Source: a virus. From it: a stretch of DNA of 48,930 nucleotides. Numbering within the stretch: position 1 is the stretch's first letter; the number at the start of each line of letters is the position of its first letter. A model generated the notes under the pieces. That model was given only the letters and a program-made list of their open reading frames with translations, made no database searches and was not told the origin of the DNA. Position numbers and translations under genes: made by a program. The stretch is from IMG/VR virus record IMGVR_UViG_3300048997_000141, positions 1-48,930 of that record. The stretch is one strand, 5' to 3'. Positions 36,512-45,347 of the stretch are shown here, in pieces.

Positions 36512-39500
36512 TTATGCTTGCGTCCAGGCTGCGATCGACCCATGAGCAGGCCCCGGGCCATCTCTCCAGGGTTGTTGGCGAACTGTTTGTTATGTTCAAT
36601 ATCCCAGAGGAACTGACCTGTTGTTCCGGCCTGCCCCGTGCCCGGCAATGGAATAAAAACGTTCACAGCACTTGCTGCGTCTCGAAGCGCACTCGGTGCT
36701 GGTTTGCCGCCGGTTGCCTCTTCGGCCAGGTTATACGCCGTAAGCAGCAGTGACTTGATTGGCTCATACGCCGGACTGGCCGATACATCAATATGCTGTC
36801 GCCCCTTGTGGAACGCATCGAGCACCGCAGCTGATAGATCGCGCAGCAGGGGTATGCCAGAGAATTGCGTATGCACTAGTTCCAGTCCGAACTCCTTCGC
36901 CCAATCCTCGCCCTTCGAAAAACCGCCAGCAATCGCCATCTCGCCCAGCGTTACCATCGCCCCATAGTATACAGTGTAGCTAATGGCATTGATGAATTTC
37001 TGGCTAGCTTTATCGTAGTTCCCATGAACAAGGTCGCTTGGAATTTGCGCCACCCCTTTCCCAACCTCGTACTGCTTCTGAAATACCCTGTTAAAGAAGC
37101 CCATCGCAACCATCATAGTGCGGAGGAACTCATTATTGTTCCGCATCAGCGCCGGCTGATCTACGATGTTGCCGGAGCCATGAGCACGGCGAACCGCTTC
37201 GTTCGCTTCTGCTACCGCATCCTCGAACGGCTTACCTTCAGCCAGTGCATTCTTCTTGGCGGCGATATAGGTTGGCGCAGCCGAGAACATATCTGTCAGC
37301 GCGTAACCAATATGCCCCCAATGATTAGCTGTAGCGAGCGTGCTGTTCTGTCCAAGGCTTCGCAAATCCTGGTCGTGGAGATCACGATCCATGTTCGCCC
37401 AGCGAGTTCGAAGCTCGCCCGACTCCGCCATCAGCTGCTGGATTTTCTCTGGGAACCGAACGGGGTTAGCAAACAGTTCGCCTGTGGCTTTCGCAAACGG
37501 AACCAGCCCAACCTCGTGTGCGCTAGTCGCACCGACTGCCGTGAAATGCTTTCCGAGAGTGCTGGCCCGATAGGTAAGCTGGCCCAACACAAAGCCCAGC
37601 CGCTGCCGCTGCATGAACTTAGCAAGCGCACCAGCCCCCGCGTCCATCTGCTGTAGCCCACCACCAGCGACATCTTTGAGATAATCGTCGAACAGTTTCG
37701 CACGATCCTTGCCGACAGCATCTTTCAGCGCTCGCTGCACCCCCGACCGATCGAGGAACTTCTTTGCTTCCATCAGCGGCTGCCGGAACGATACATCGTG
37801 GATCATCTCGCGGAGCGCTGACGCCACCGCTCCCGGCTGCAAGTCCACCGCGTACAGCGCCGACGTTACATCTTTTGAGTAACCAGCTGCTGGTTTGCTT
37901 CCACGCCAGTTTCCATTGTCAAATAGCGCCTCTGGCTTTCGCGGCTTGATATCGTTCCGCAGTGGGTCCTGCCGCAGCGGCGCATAGCCGCCATCGTAGG
38001 TGCCGAATGGAGTATCGATCGAGACTGGCTCTTTCTTTCGCGGAGCTACGCCGGTTGTCCGTCGCTCATTCTCTTCCACTCGCGGCCACATCTCTTTCTC
38101 GAACAGGTTCCAAATACCCTGCGCCCAGCCCCAGTCCTTCTCTGTAGCATTATCGTGAATGAAGTCCATAACCGACTGCTTGGTCCACTTAGCGATGTTC
38201 GGATCACGCCGCTCCAGCGCCACGTTCATCCCGTTAACCAGCTTCTTGACGTTCTCTTCCGACCCAACATGCAGCATCATTTGCCGCATTTCGCCAATCG
38301 TCAGATCGCGGAGCTTACCATCCACATCGTACAGTCGCGTATTCTTAGCGGTGTTCTTCCCTGCCTTCTGGAAGTCCTTGTCCCCCGCAAGTTCCCGCAA
38401 CTTCCCGCCGATCAACTTCTCCAAGTCGCCTTGGAGATACTTCGCCTCTTGCAGTGGCCGCTGAAATATCCGATCTACGAGGCCGCCGAACTTTCCGCCG
38501 TCCATCTCCCGCGCGATAACCGACATCGACAGCATCGCATCGGTCATATCATGGATGCCCTTGCCCAGCTTTTTGAAGTAGCCGGGCGGGCGCAAATCGA
38601 TTTCCCGTGGCACCGGGAACACATCACGTAGCTGGTCACGCAGCTGACCCTCTAGGTCGGCCGCCGCCATTTCGGCTTCGCCCAGCCGGACTTTTTGCAG
38701 TTCCCGCCCTGCGTGCGCGAGCGTCTGGATGGAGTCCCGGATTTCGCGGAACCGCTGAACGTCCACCTTCGAGAAGTTGATCTGTTGATCGAGGCCATCG
38801 GCGACCGGGAGGTCCAGCCCGAGGTTGTCCCGGATGTCGGCAAGGAAGCTAGCCAGCGGCTTATCGTGCACAGCCCGTCTAAGTTCGGCCGTGTCCCGGC
38901 GTAGCCCGAACTGCAGATTCACAAGAATCCGCTGGATCTGGTCGGAGAATCCCTGCTCAACCTTCTCCACAACTTTGTTCTTGATGAAGGGATCGGTCAG
39001 TCGTTTGAACCCTTCAGTCTCCTTAGCGAACGCTCGCGCTTCCCGAGCCAAAACAAAATTGGTAAGTTGCCGCAGTTTGTTTTGGAGCGCTGTGACCGGA
39101 TCTCCTTTAAGTAGCGCCGTCTCAGCCGCTTGGCCATACTTACCCGCCAGCCGAGCAAACGCTTCAAACTTCCCGGCATTCTTGGCTGGCGTTGTGGAGA
39201 AGAGGTCTCTAGCATGTTGTTCAACTGCCTCCCTCGTCAGCTGCTTATCACCTGCTATAGTGTTTGCCTCTTCGGTCAGTACATCGAGCTGCGCCACCGA
39301 CATAACCGCATCGATCGCAGCATTGCGAACCCGGTCGTCAAACCGACCGTGCTCGTCTTCTACCCGCCGCTCCGCCTCCGCGCGCACAAGCTTCTCGAAA
39401 TACTTCGCAGGCTGTTCCGTGCCCCGCTGCCGCTGGAGATCGATAAGGGCGTCGAGCATCTCTCGGCCGGAGTGGAAGCCGAAGGTGTCTGCGATTTCGT

Positions 39501-42279
39501 CGGGATGGTATCCGTCTTTGGCCCAGATACCTTTCGGGAGTTCGTTGAGCCCACCTTTATCTCCTATAAGTTTCTCTAGCTGCGCGCGTCCCTCTTCAAC
39601 CGAAAGAGCACCACTGGCCACATCCTTTCGAAGCTGCTCAAGTTCAGCTCTTTTATGCACGTTGGCAAAATCAGCATCATGCGCATTTATTTCAGCAAGT
39701 AACTGTGCTGTTTCACGCTTTCCCGTCCAGGGCCGTTTAGTTGGATCAGTCTCCGAACCAAGACGATTTATATCAGTAGCAGCAACCATGTCTCCTTGGC
39801 TATTCAGTACCGACCTTGTAATAACTCCATCGATACCGGTATGCGTAGTAGTAACAGCGTTGGCAGTACCTGATGATTTGGTTTCGCCTAAGTCAGGATC
39901 TGAGACTACGAAATGATTTCCATTCGCATCTTTAACTGTTTTAACGCCAGAGACTTGCTCTGGCATAAGTTCTTCGGTCGCCTCGCGATTAAGCTTTCGC
40001 CCCAGCGGATCGTCCTTACGGTCGCCGCGCAGCGTCCGGTCGGCCTCGTGGACCGGCGTAGCCTCGAGTTCGCTACGGACCTCGTCCGACCGCTTCCGGA
40101 CTTCGTCCTTCCAGAACGCCGTCTCCCGCCGCTTAATCTCCCGCTCCGCTGCATCCATCGCGCCCTTGGCCAGCCCGAATTGGACCTTCTGGATCAGCTT
40201 GCTGTAGCGGGCGAAGTTGGCGGCCGGCATTCCCGCAGCGTCGGACGTAAGAATTGGGTCGAGCCAAAGCTGTCGGCGGACGGCATCTTCGTTGGCGAGG
40301 ACATGAGTCTCGGTTGCAGTAGCTATTGGATTGATCAGTGCTTCTCTTCGTACAATTTTGGTCAAGGCCGACCGAACCGCTATGCTTGTGCCTTGGTGGC
40401 CCTCGTCAACCAGCATAGCACCAAATTCAGGCGAGTGCTGCAGAACGGTTCGAGCATTCCCAAACCCAGGCAGTCCTGAAGCCTGAATAAATCCTTCACT
40501 GGTTAACTTTGGAAGTTTTTCATCAGGGTCACTTACAGTCTTATTAAATTGAGTGCGTAACTGCTTATAATGGGCTTGCCCTTCAGCTGTTCGCAAATCA
40601 AGAACTTGCCCAAGGTCCGCTTGAACATGATATATAGTTGGTCCTTCAGTCGCTCCTTGAATTTTCCCTGAACCCAGTAAATCGTTTTGGGCGTATTCTT
40701 TAGCAACTGCCGGATCAGCAGTTAAGTAAGAAATTCCGTCAAGGGAACTTAGCTGGTCAATATCCGAGTAACGACTGCCGTGGTATAGCACAGGCTGCTT
40801 TTCGATTAAACCTTTGGTCTCTGGCAGTTCCTTCGCCTCATTAACCGTCAGCCCACTCTCGCCCCGGATATCATCCTTGACCAGGTCGTGAACTTCAGTT
40901 GACGTCTTCGCGAAGTACTCTCCAGAGGGGATGCTAACGTCGCCGCCATGAACTTGTGCCTGCGCCACCTTCGACTCGATGTCCGGGACGTAGCTGAAAG
41001 CGGTCGGGTCGCTCGCACGCACCTCTGCGATCTTGTCCGCCGAGACATCGATAGTCTTGCCGTTGTCAATCGCCTGCGACAGCAGGTCAGGCACTCGCTC
41101 TTTCGCTTTGGTCGCATCCGCCGCCGCCATCGTGGCGTCACGAGCGGCGGCTTCAGTCTCGGTCTGCTTGATATGGAACTGGTCGATGAGGGGATGCAGC
41201 CCGACGGGCAAGGCCCCGATCACCGCGCCGCCGATCAGACCATCGCGGGCTGCGTCCACGATTTGTTGCGATAGCTGCGCTCGTTCGGTCGGATCGTTGA
41301 AAATCGTTTTGAAGGCGGGGTCCGTGACCGCACGGGCGATTTGTGGCGCGATGGCTTGTGCGGCTGTCATGGAGGCATTAAGCCCGCCCACGGTCAATCC
41401 TGACCGGCCGGCGGCCCCCGCCATGCGGGTTAACGTCCCGGCTACCACCCGATCACCCGCAAGCTTACTCACCACGTCGGTCACGAGCGCGCTTGTGGCT
41501 TCCGCCGACTCCGCGCCCATCTTGCCGCCTAGCATACCCACTACAGCCCCGCCTGTAATCGATGCTAGTTGTTTCGTGATTTCGGGGATGCGTTCGCCGT
41601 TCGGTCCACGGAACTGATCGGTCGTGAGATAGATGTTGCCCGATGTAGTTGCACTAAGCCCCACGGTCAACCCGGTTGTGGCACCGATCCCAGCTCCAAC
41701 AGGACCCCCCATAGCGAACCCGCCAGCGGTCCCCGTAGCCACTTCCGGCGCAAGCGCAAGCATCCCGCCGATAAAATTACCCGCCGCATTCACCACATAC
41801 CGGTAGCCGGTGTAGTTCGGCGCATCGTCGAGCTGCTTCTTTTTTGCTAGTATGTCCGGTAGTAGGCTACCTGCCCCGGCTTGGTAGGCTGCCGCCTCAC
41901 GTCCGAGATTGGTCTCCCGATAGCCATGCACCATGCCAGCCCAGCCAGTCCAATCCGCCCAGCCGTTCGCTGTGTCTTTCGCCTTTTTGATCGCAGGTAG
42001 GTCGTCGGCCACCGCCTCGTAGTCGGTCGGTGAGCGTATCACCCCCGCGAGGTCGGGATCGCCGCTGACGATCTGGGCGTTCCGCCGCTGTTGCACCTGC
42101 GCAGTGTAGCCGGGGGTGTCCGTGTTCACAACCGCAGGCGGTAGCCCAACCTGCGGCGCAAGCTGTACAGCCTTACCTGCTTGCTCAGCATTTGGCTGTG
42201 GCGTGCCTGTGATCCACCGCTGCGCCTGTTCTTCTGGCGTCACATACTGCGAGACAACGTCATCATACTCATTCGGCAT
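36508..42279 (-). CDS. Giant internal virion/polyvalent protein with ADP-ribosyltransferase-like segment
   Basis: The 1,923-residue product has Gly/Ala-rich hydrophobic stretches at about 165-310, which could enter membranes. An ART-PolyVal-like segment lies at 497-640 (VLYHGSRYSD at 497-506, ISYLTADPAVAKEYA at 516-530, YHVQADLGQVLDL at 550-562). Long helical repeats follow, with Lys/Glu-rich blocks, and the end is Gly/Asn/Pro-rich. Giant proteins at this place in podoviruses (T7 gp16, DarB-type) are ejected with DNA. The ART fold suggests modification of a host target, but the catalytic triad needs a model to confirm. Confidence 0.82.
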   Translation of the reverse strand: MPNEYDDVVSQYVTPEEQAQRWITGTPQPNAEQAGKAVQLAPQVGLPPAVVNTDTPGYTAQVQQRRNAQIVSGDPDLAGVIRSPTDYEAVADDLPAIKKAKDTANGWADWTGWAGMVHGYRETNLGREAAAYQAGAGSLLPDILAKKKQLDDAPNYTGYRYVVNAAGNFIGGMLALAPEVATGTAGGFAMGGPVGAGIGATTGLTVGLSATTSGNIYLTTDQFRGPNGERIPEITKQLASITGGAVVGMLGGKMGAESAEATSALVTDVVSKLAGDRVVAGTLTRMAGAAGRSGLTVGGLNASMTAAQAIAPQIARAVTDPAFKTIFNDPTERAQLSQQIVDAARDGLIGGAVIGALPVGLHPLIDQFHIKQTETEAAARDATMAAADATKAKERVPDLLSQAIDNGKTIDVSADKIAEVRASDPTAFSYVPDIESKVAQAQVHGGDVSIPSGEYFAKTSTEVHDLVKDDIRGESGLTVNEAKELPETKGLIEKQPVLYHGSRYSDIDQLSSLDGISYLTADPAVAKEYAQNDLLGSGKIQGATEGPTIYHVQADLGQVLDLRTAEGQAHYKQLRTQFNKTVSDPDEKLPKLTSEGFIQASGLPGFGNARTVLQHSPEFGAMLVDEGHQGTSIAVRSALTKIVRREALINPIATATETHVLANEDAVRRQLWLDPILTSDAAGMPAANFARYSKLIQKVQFGLAKGAMDAAEREIKRRETAFWKDEVRKRSDEVRSELEATPVHEADRTLRGDRKDDPLGRKLNREATEELMPEQVSGVKTVKDANGNHFVVSDPDLGETKSSGTANAVTTTHTGIDGVITRSVLNSQGDMVAATDINRLGSETDPTKRPWTGKRETAQLLAEINAHDADFANVHKRAELEQLRKDVASGALSVEEGRAQLEKLIGDKGGLNELPKGIWAKDGYHPDEIADTFGFHSGREMLDALIDLQRQRGTEQPAKYFEKLVRAEAERRVEDEHGRFDDRVRNAAIDAVMSVAQLDVLTEEANTIAGDKQLTREAVEQHARDLFSTTPAKNAGKFEAFARLAGKYGQAAETALLKGDPVTALQNKLRQLTNFVLAREARAFAKETEGFKRLTDPFIKNKVVEKVEQGFSDQIQRILVNLQFGLRRDTAELRRAVHDKPLASFLADIRDNLGLDLPVADGLDQQINFSKVDVQRFREIRDSIQTLAHAGRELQKVRLGEAEMAAADLEGQLRDQLRDVFPVPREIDLRPPGYFKKLGKGIHDMTDAMLSMSVIAREMDGGKFGGLVDRIFQRPLQEAKYLQGDLEKLIGGKLRELAGDKDFQKAGKNTAKNTRLYDVDGKLRDLTIGEMRQMMLHVGSEENVKKLVNGMNVALERRDPNIAKWTKQSVMDFIHDNATEKDWGWAQGIWNLFEKEMWPRVEENERRTTGVAPRKKEPVSIDTPFGTYDGGYAPLRQDPLRNDIKPRKPEALFDNGNWRGSKPAAGYSKDVTSALYAVDLQPGAVASALREMIHDVSFRQPLMEAKKFLDRSGVQRALKDAVGKDRAKLFDDYLKDVAGGGLQQMDAGAGALAKFMQRQRLGFVLGQLTYRASTLGKHFTAVGATSAHEVGLVPFAKATGELFANPVRFPEKIQQLMAESGELRTRWANMDRDLHDQDLRSLGQNSTLATANHWGHIGYALTDMFSAAPTYIAAKKNALAEGKPFEDAVAEANEAVRRAHGSGNIVDQPALMRNNNEFLRTMMVAMGFFNRVFQKQYEVGKGVAQIPSDLVHGNYDKASQKFINAISYTVYYGAMVTLGEMAIAGGFSKGEDWAKEFGLELVHTQFSGIPLLRDLSAAVLDAFHKGRQHIDVSASPAYEPIKSLLLTAYNLAEEATGGKPAPSALRDAASAVNVFIPLPGTGQAGTTGQFLWDIEHNKQFANNPGEMARGLLMGRSQPGRKHK

Positions 42280-44416
42280 TGACGGTCTCGCCCTTCTTCT
42301 GCAGGTAGATTTGCTTCACTTCGGCTGGTGAGGGCGGCCGCTTGTGCAACCGCTGGAATGCCTCGGTGATTTGATCAGCGTCACCCTGTGGCACAGGGAA
42401 GTTATACGCCGGATAGTTGCTATTCCAAATCCGCCCCTTCGACACATATTCCTTCATCACCTCATTGTTCATGCGGATATAGTCATCGTTTCCGGGAGGT
42501 TTGCCGATGTTCTCTCGGTTGAATGCTTCCAGCTTAAGCGCCATTGCACCGCGATAGTTGTTCAGCTTATCTTTGTCCTGAATGATATCGTCAGGAACCA
42601 TCCCTTGGCCTTTGAGATAGTTATATGCATGGTCATACGACGCAGGCTTCTCTGCATCTTTAATCCAGCCGGCTTTCGTTCGGTTGACTTGATCGAGCTG
42701 CCGCCGAGTAAGCGTAGTTTCGTCCTCAAGGTGCAGCTCCATTACGTCCTTACGATCCATCCCAAGGATCTGCTGAAAGCGAGCATCACCTTCGGCCGAT
42801 GGCTGGACAGTGTTCATCCGTACAACTTGTGCCTGGATTGCGTTCCGCCGGTTAAGTGGCAGCTGCTCCAGCGCCGCTGCATTATTCGGATCGTTTCGAA
42901 AACTGTCCCAATCCTTATACTGCCCTGTTACTGCTGCTTCGCTTAGCGTCTGCACCGCCCCATTCACAATGTCATTGTGCTCGGCCATGACATTGGCAGC
43001 CTGCTGTCGAACTCTCTGCGTTGCGTTGAGGACAAACTGCGTCTTGAAACCTTCGTCGCCGGGATGCGCTTTATCTGCGTAGGCTTCGGCCGCTGTTTTG
43101 GCCTCGTTCTCGAGTCGGACAAGTTGGCCAGGCCCTGAGTCCGGAGTAAGTCCCGGAGCACTAACCTCGCTTCCAGCCAAGCGCACAGCGGCCCCAAGTC
43201 GTCGGTTGTATCCGGCTTCGCCTGGTTTGTCTGCTGAGACTTCATACTTGCCGTTGGCGGCTGCAGTTGCTTCTTCAGGAGTTGTAGCCGCTTTAAGCGC
43301 CGCTGCTGCTCCGGCCTTATCATGCGTCAGTTCCCACTTGATGAACTCGACTTGCGTGTGGAAGTCGCCAGGCGATCCGCCATTGTCGACGGCGAACTTT
43401 ACCAACTGCTGATAACGAGTACCGTTCCACTGCCCGATACCAACACTGTTACTGCCATCTTTGCCATCGCCAGGGTTCGTCTTGAGGGGATCCAGTCCGC
43501 TCTCTTGAGCCGACATCCCGCCAACCAGCGCCGCTGCACCCGTTTTCCCGATCAGGGGCGACAGCTGTGCCATCATGTAGTTTTCGCGCTGGGTGACCGT
43601 ACCAGTCGGGCCGCCGCTCACCACCCGTTGTGCGACACCCTGAGCACCGAGGTTAAGTTCCTGCTGTGTTATATGTTCTTGCAGCTGTGCTCGCAATGGC
43701 CCCGACATCTCCGTATCGGGAACCTTCTTCAGTTCCTCGTTCGCTTGCCCAGGATTGGTTTTGGCCTCTACCATTAAGTGAGTCTGCCAAGCTCCGCCAG
43801 CGGCTTTTTGACGCTCAAGCATCGCCTGCGGTGAGTCGAGCGGGATGCCCATCATCTTGCTACCGGCATCTGCCTGCGAAATCGCTGCAGCTTTGTAGCC
43901 GTTGAACTCGTCGGCGCTGCTCGCAGTCGCCGCTTTGCTCTGAGCCAGCTGCACCGCCGCGTTCGAACTTTGAACGTAGTACTGCTTCGCCTGCTCACCC
44001 GCGTGAACCCCGCTTCGCAGGTACGTCCGCTCGTATTCCGACGTAAGGTTCTCGTCCAGCATCCGCGCTACCGCTGGGTTACTTACTCCCGCGAGGGCGT
44101 TCTTGCGAATGTCCTGCATCTGCTGCCGAAACGCCGGCAGGCTATCCAGTGCATCCTTGCCGGTCTTCGTGTAGTACGCTGCCTCTGCGTCGCCCATTTG
44201 CGAGATAGCGTTAACGCTGGCGTCTTTGACAGCGGCTGCGTTCGCCACATCCTGCAGCGACAGCGCCGTCTTCGACGCCACCCCTCCGGCCTGTTCCAGC
44301 GCCCCACCAATTCCCGCGCCATAGGCATCAGGCGAAGCATAGCTCCGCTGGTAGAGATCGCCTTGGGCAAAGCCCTGACCGACATCCGGGACGCTGAGCG
44401 CGGGGACCTGCGGCAT
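42269..44416 (-). CDS. Internal virion protein with phage tail lysozyme domain
   Basis: The 715-residue product has a helical start, then a tail-lysozyme domain at about 265-415. TQRENYMMAQLSPLIGKTGA (275-294) leads to GGMSAQESGLDP, where E305 is the likely catalytic acid. Next come SVGIGQWNGTRY (324-335) and FHTQVEFIKWEL (352-363). The tail is helical. As in PF18013 proteins, it should cut peptidoglycan during DNA entry. It overlaps the giant protein by 11 bp and follows the GNAT-like and membrane-associated genes. Confidence 0.88.
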   Translation of the reverse strand: MPQVPALSVPDVGQGFAQGDLYQRSYASPDAYGAGIGGALEQAGGVASKTALSLQDVANAAAVKDASVNAISQMGDAEAAYYTKTGKDALDSLPAFRQQMQDIRKNALAGVSNPAVARMLDENLTSEYERTYLRSGVHAGEQAKQYYVQSSNAAVQLAQSKAATASSADEFNGYKAAAISQADAGSKMMGIPLDSPQAMLERQKAAGGAWQTHLMVEAKTNPGQANEELKKVPDTEMSGPLRAQLQEHITQQELNLGAQGVAQRVVSGGPTGTVTQRENYMMAQLSPLIGKTGAAALVGGMSAQESGLDPLKTNPGDGKDGSNSVGIGQWNGTRYQQLVKFAVDNGGSPGDFHTQVEFIKWELTHDKAGAAAALKAATTPEEATAAANGKYEVSADKPGEAGYNRRLGAAVRLAGSEVSAPGLTPDSGPGQLVRLENEAKTAAEAYADKAHPGDEGFKTQFVLNATQRVRQQAANVMAEHNDIVNGAVQTLSEAAVTGQYKDWDSFRNDPNNAAALEQLPLNRRNAIQAQVVRMNTVQPSAEGDARFQQILGMDRKDVMELHLEDETTLTRRQLDQVNRTKAGWIKDAEKPASYDHAYNYLKGQGMVPDDIIQDKDKLNNYRGAMALKLEAFNRENIGKPPGNDDYIRMNNEVMKEYVSKGRIWNSNYPAYNFPVPQGDADQITEAFQRLHKRPPSPAEVKQIYLQKKGETVNAE

Positions 44417-44920
44417 TTAGAAAATCCCCTTGCTTTTGTACATCGACCACTTATCTGCCACACTCGCGCCCGTGCTAATCAGCGAGGCTGTCAGCGCGTT
44501 ATCGCCGGTCGCCTGTGCGAACTGTGCTTGGCTGGTAAAGTCCTGCGACTGGTTCTTGTCACTCGCAACCGCGAACGCGCCGGCTGTACCTGTCCGCAGG
44601 GTGTTCAACCGCGCCAGCTGCTGCGATCCGGTGATCACATCCTTCTGCGAACCGCTATTCACATCTAGCCCACTCGCCGCTTGAATCGCGCCGATCTTCC
44701 CGAGTTCCTGCCGCGACCGCAGGTCCTGGTCATGCTCCTGCGCGGCTGCCGCCTGTGCATCATAGCTGGCTTTCTGATCGGCAATGGTTGCGTTATTCCG
44801 CGCGACCGCAGCTTGGTAGTCGCCTGACTGCTTTGCAGCCACACCCGCTGTAACCCCGCCGGCCACCGACCCGAGAAGGCCGACAACGGCAATGGCCTCA
44901 GTAACGCCAAAATCAGCCAT
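44417..44920 (-). CDS. Small internal virion protein (Gly/Ala-rich start)
   Basis: The 167-residue product starts at ATG 44920 behind AGGAG (5-nt spacing); an upstream ATG has no such site. It begins MADFGVTEAIAVVGLLGSVA with a hydrophobic Gly/Ala helix (residues 9-30), then helical DYQAAVARNNATIADQKAS, and GLDVNSGSQKDVITGSQQLA. This is the pattern of podovirus internal proteins that form part of the ejection channel (T7 gp14 place). It overlaps the GNAT-like gene by 8 bp. Confidence 0.75.
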   Translation of the reverse strand: MADFGVTEAIAVVGLLGSVAGGVTAGVAAKQSGDYQAAVARNNATIADQKASYDAQAAAAQEHDQDLRSRQELGKIGAIQAASGLDVNSGSQKDVITGSQQLARLNTLRTGTAGAFAVASDKNQSQDFTSQAQFAQATGDNALTASLISTGASVADKWSMYKSKGIF

Positions 44921-45347
44921 TTCGGCTCCTGTGATAAAGTAGAAGCTGGCGCTCGATATCAACCTCGCCGATATGGCGGAAGCCAAGCCAGGTCAGCCAT
45001 CGGCGACCGCGCACGAAGTCCGGTCGAGCGTAAGCATAAAGGTCGTTAAACTGAAGATGCAATCCATCGATCACGCGGGGGCTGAAGCGGGCGAGTGCCT
45101 TTGGCGTGCTGTCGGCGGCTGCGGTTGTGACCATCCACAGCACCGCTCGGCCGGTTATCATCCCGGCTGGCACAGCCCCACCGACCGCAACCAGCCGCCC
45201 GTTTACCCGAGTTGCCCAAGCATACCGACTTTCAACAAGGTGCTGCATCTCCTTGCCGACCAGCAGATCACCTTCATTCTCCGCACGGATATGCTTGCGT
45301 GCATATGCAAGATCGAACTCAGTTGCCTGCTGAATATCAATCTCCAA
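44913..45347 (-). CDS. GNAT-like internal protein (gp13-like position)
   Basis: The 144-residue product begins MEIDIQQATEFDLAYARKHI and contains ESRYAWATRVNGRLVAVGGAV (residues 41-61 region), TGRAVLWMVTTAAADSTPKA and GRRWLTWLGFRHIGEVD. Strand and helix order resembles the GNAT acetyltransferase fold found at this place in many podoviruses. RRWLTWLGF is close to the GNAT C-terminal motif. Acetyl-CoA-binding Arg/Gln-x-x-G is not clear, so it may be structural only. It overlaps tail tubular B by 11 bp. Confidence 0.7.
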   Translation of the reverse strand: MEIDIQQATEFDLAYARKHIRAENEGDLLVGKEMQHLVESRYAWATRVNGRLVAVGGAVPAGMITGRAVLWMVTTAAADSTPKALARFSPRVIDGLHLQFNDLYAYARPDFVRGRRWLTWLGFRHIGEVDIERQLLLYHRSRNG

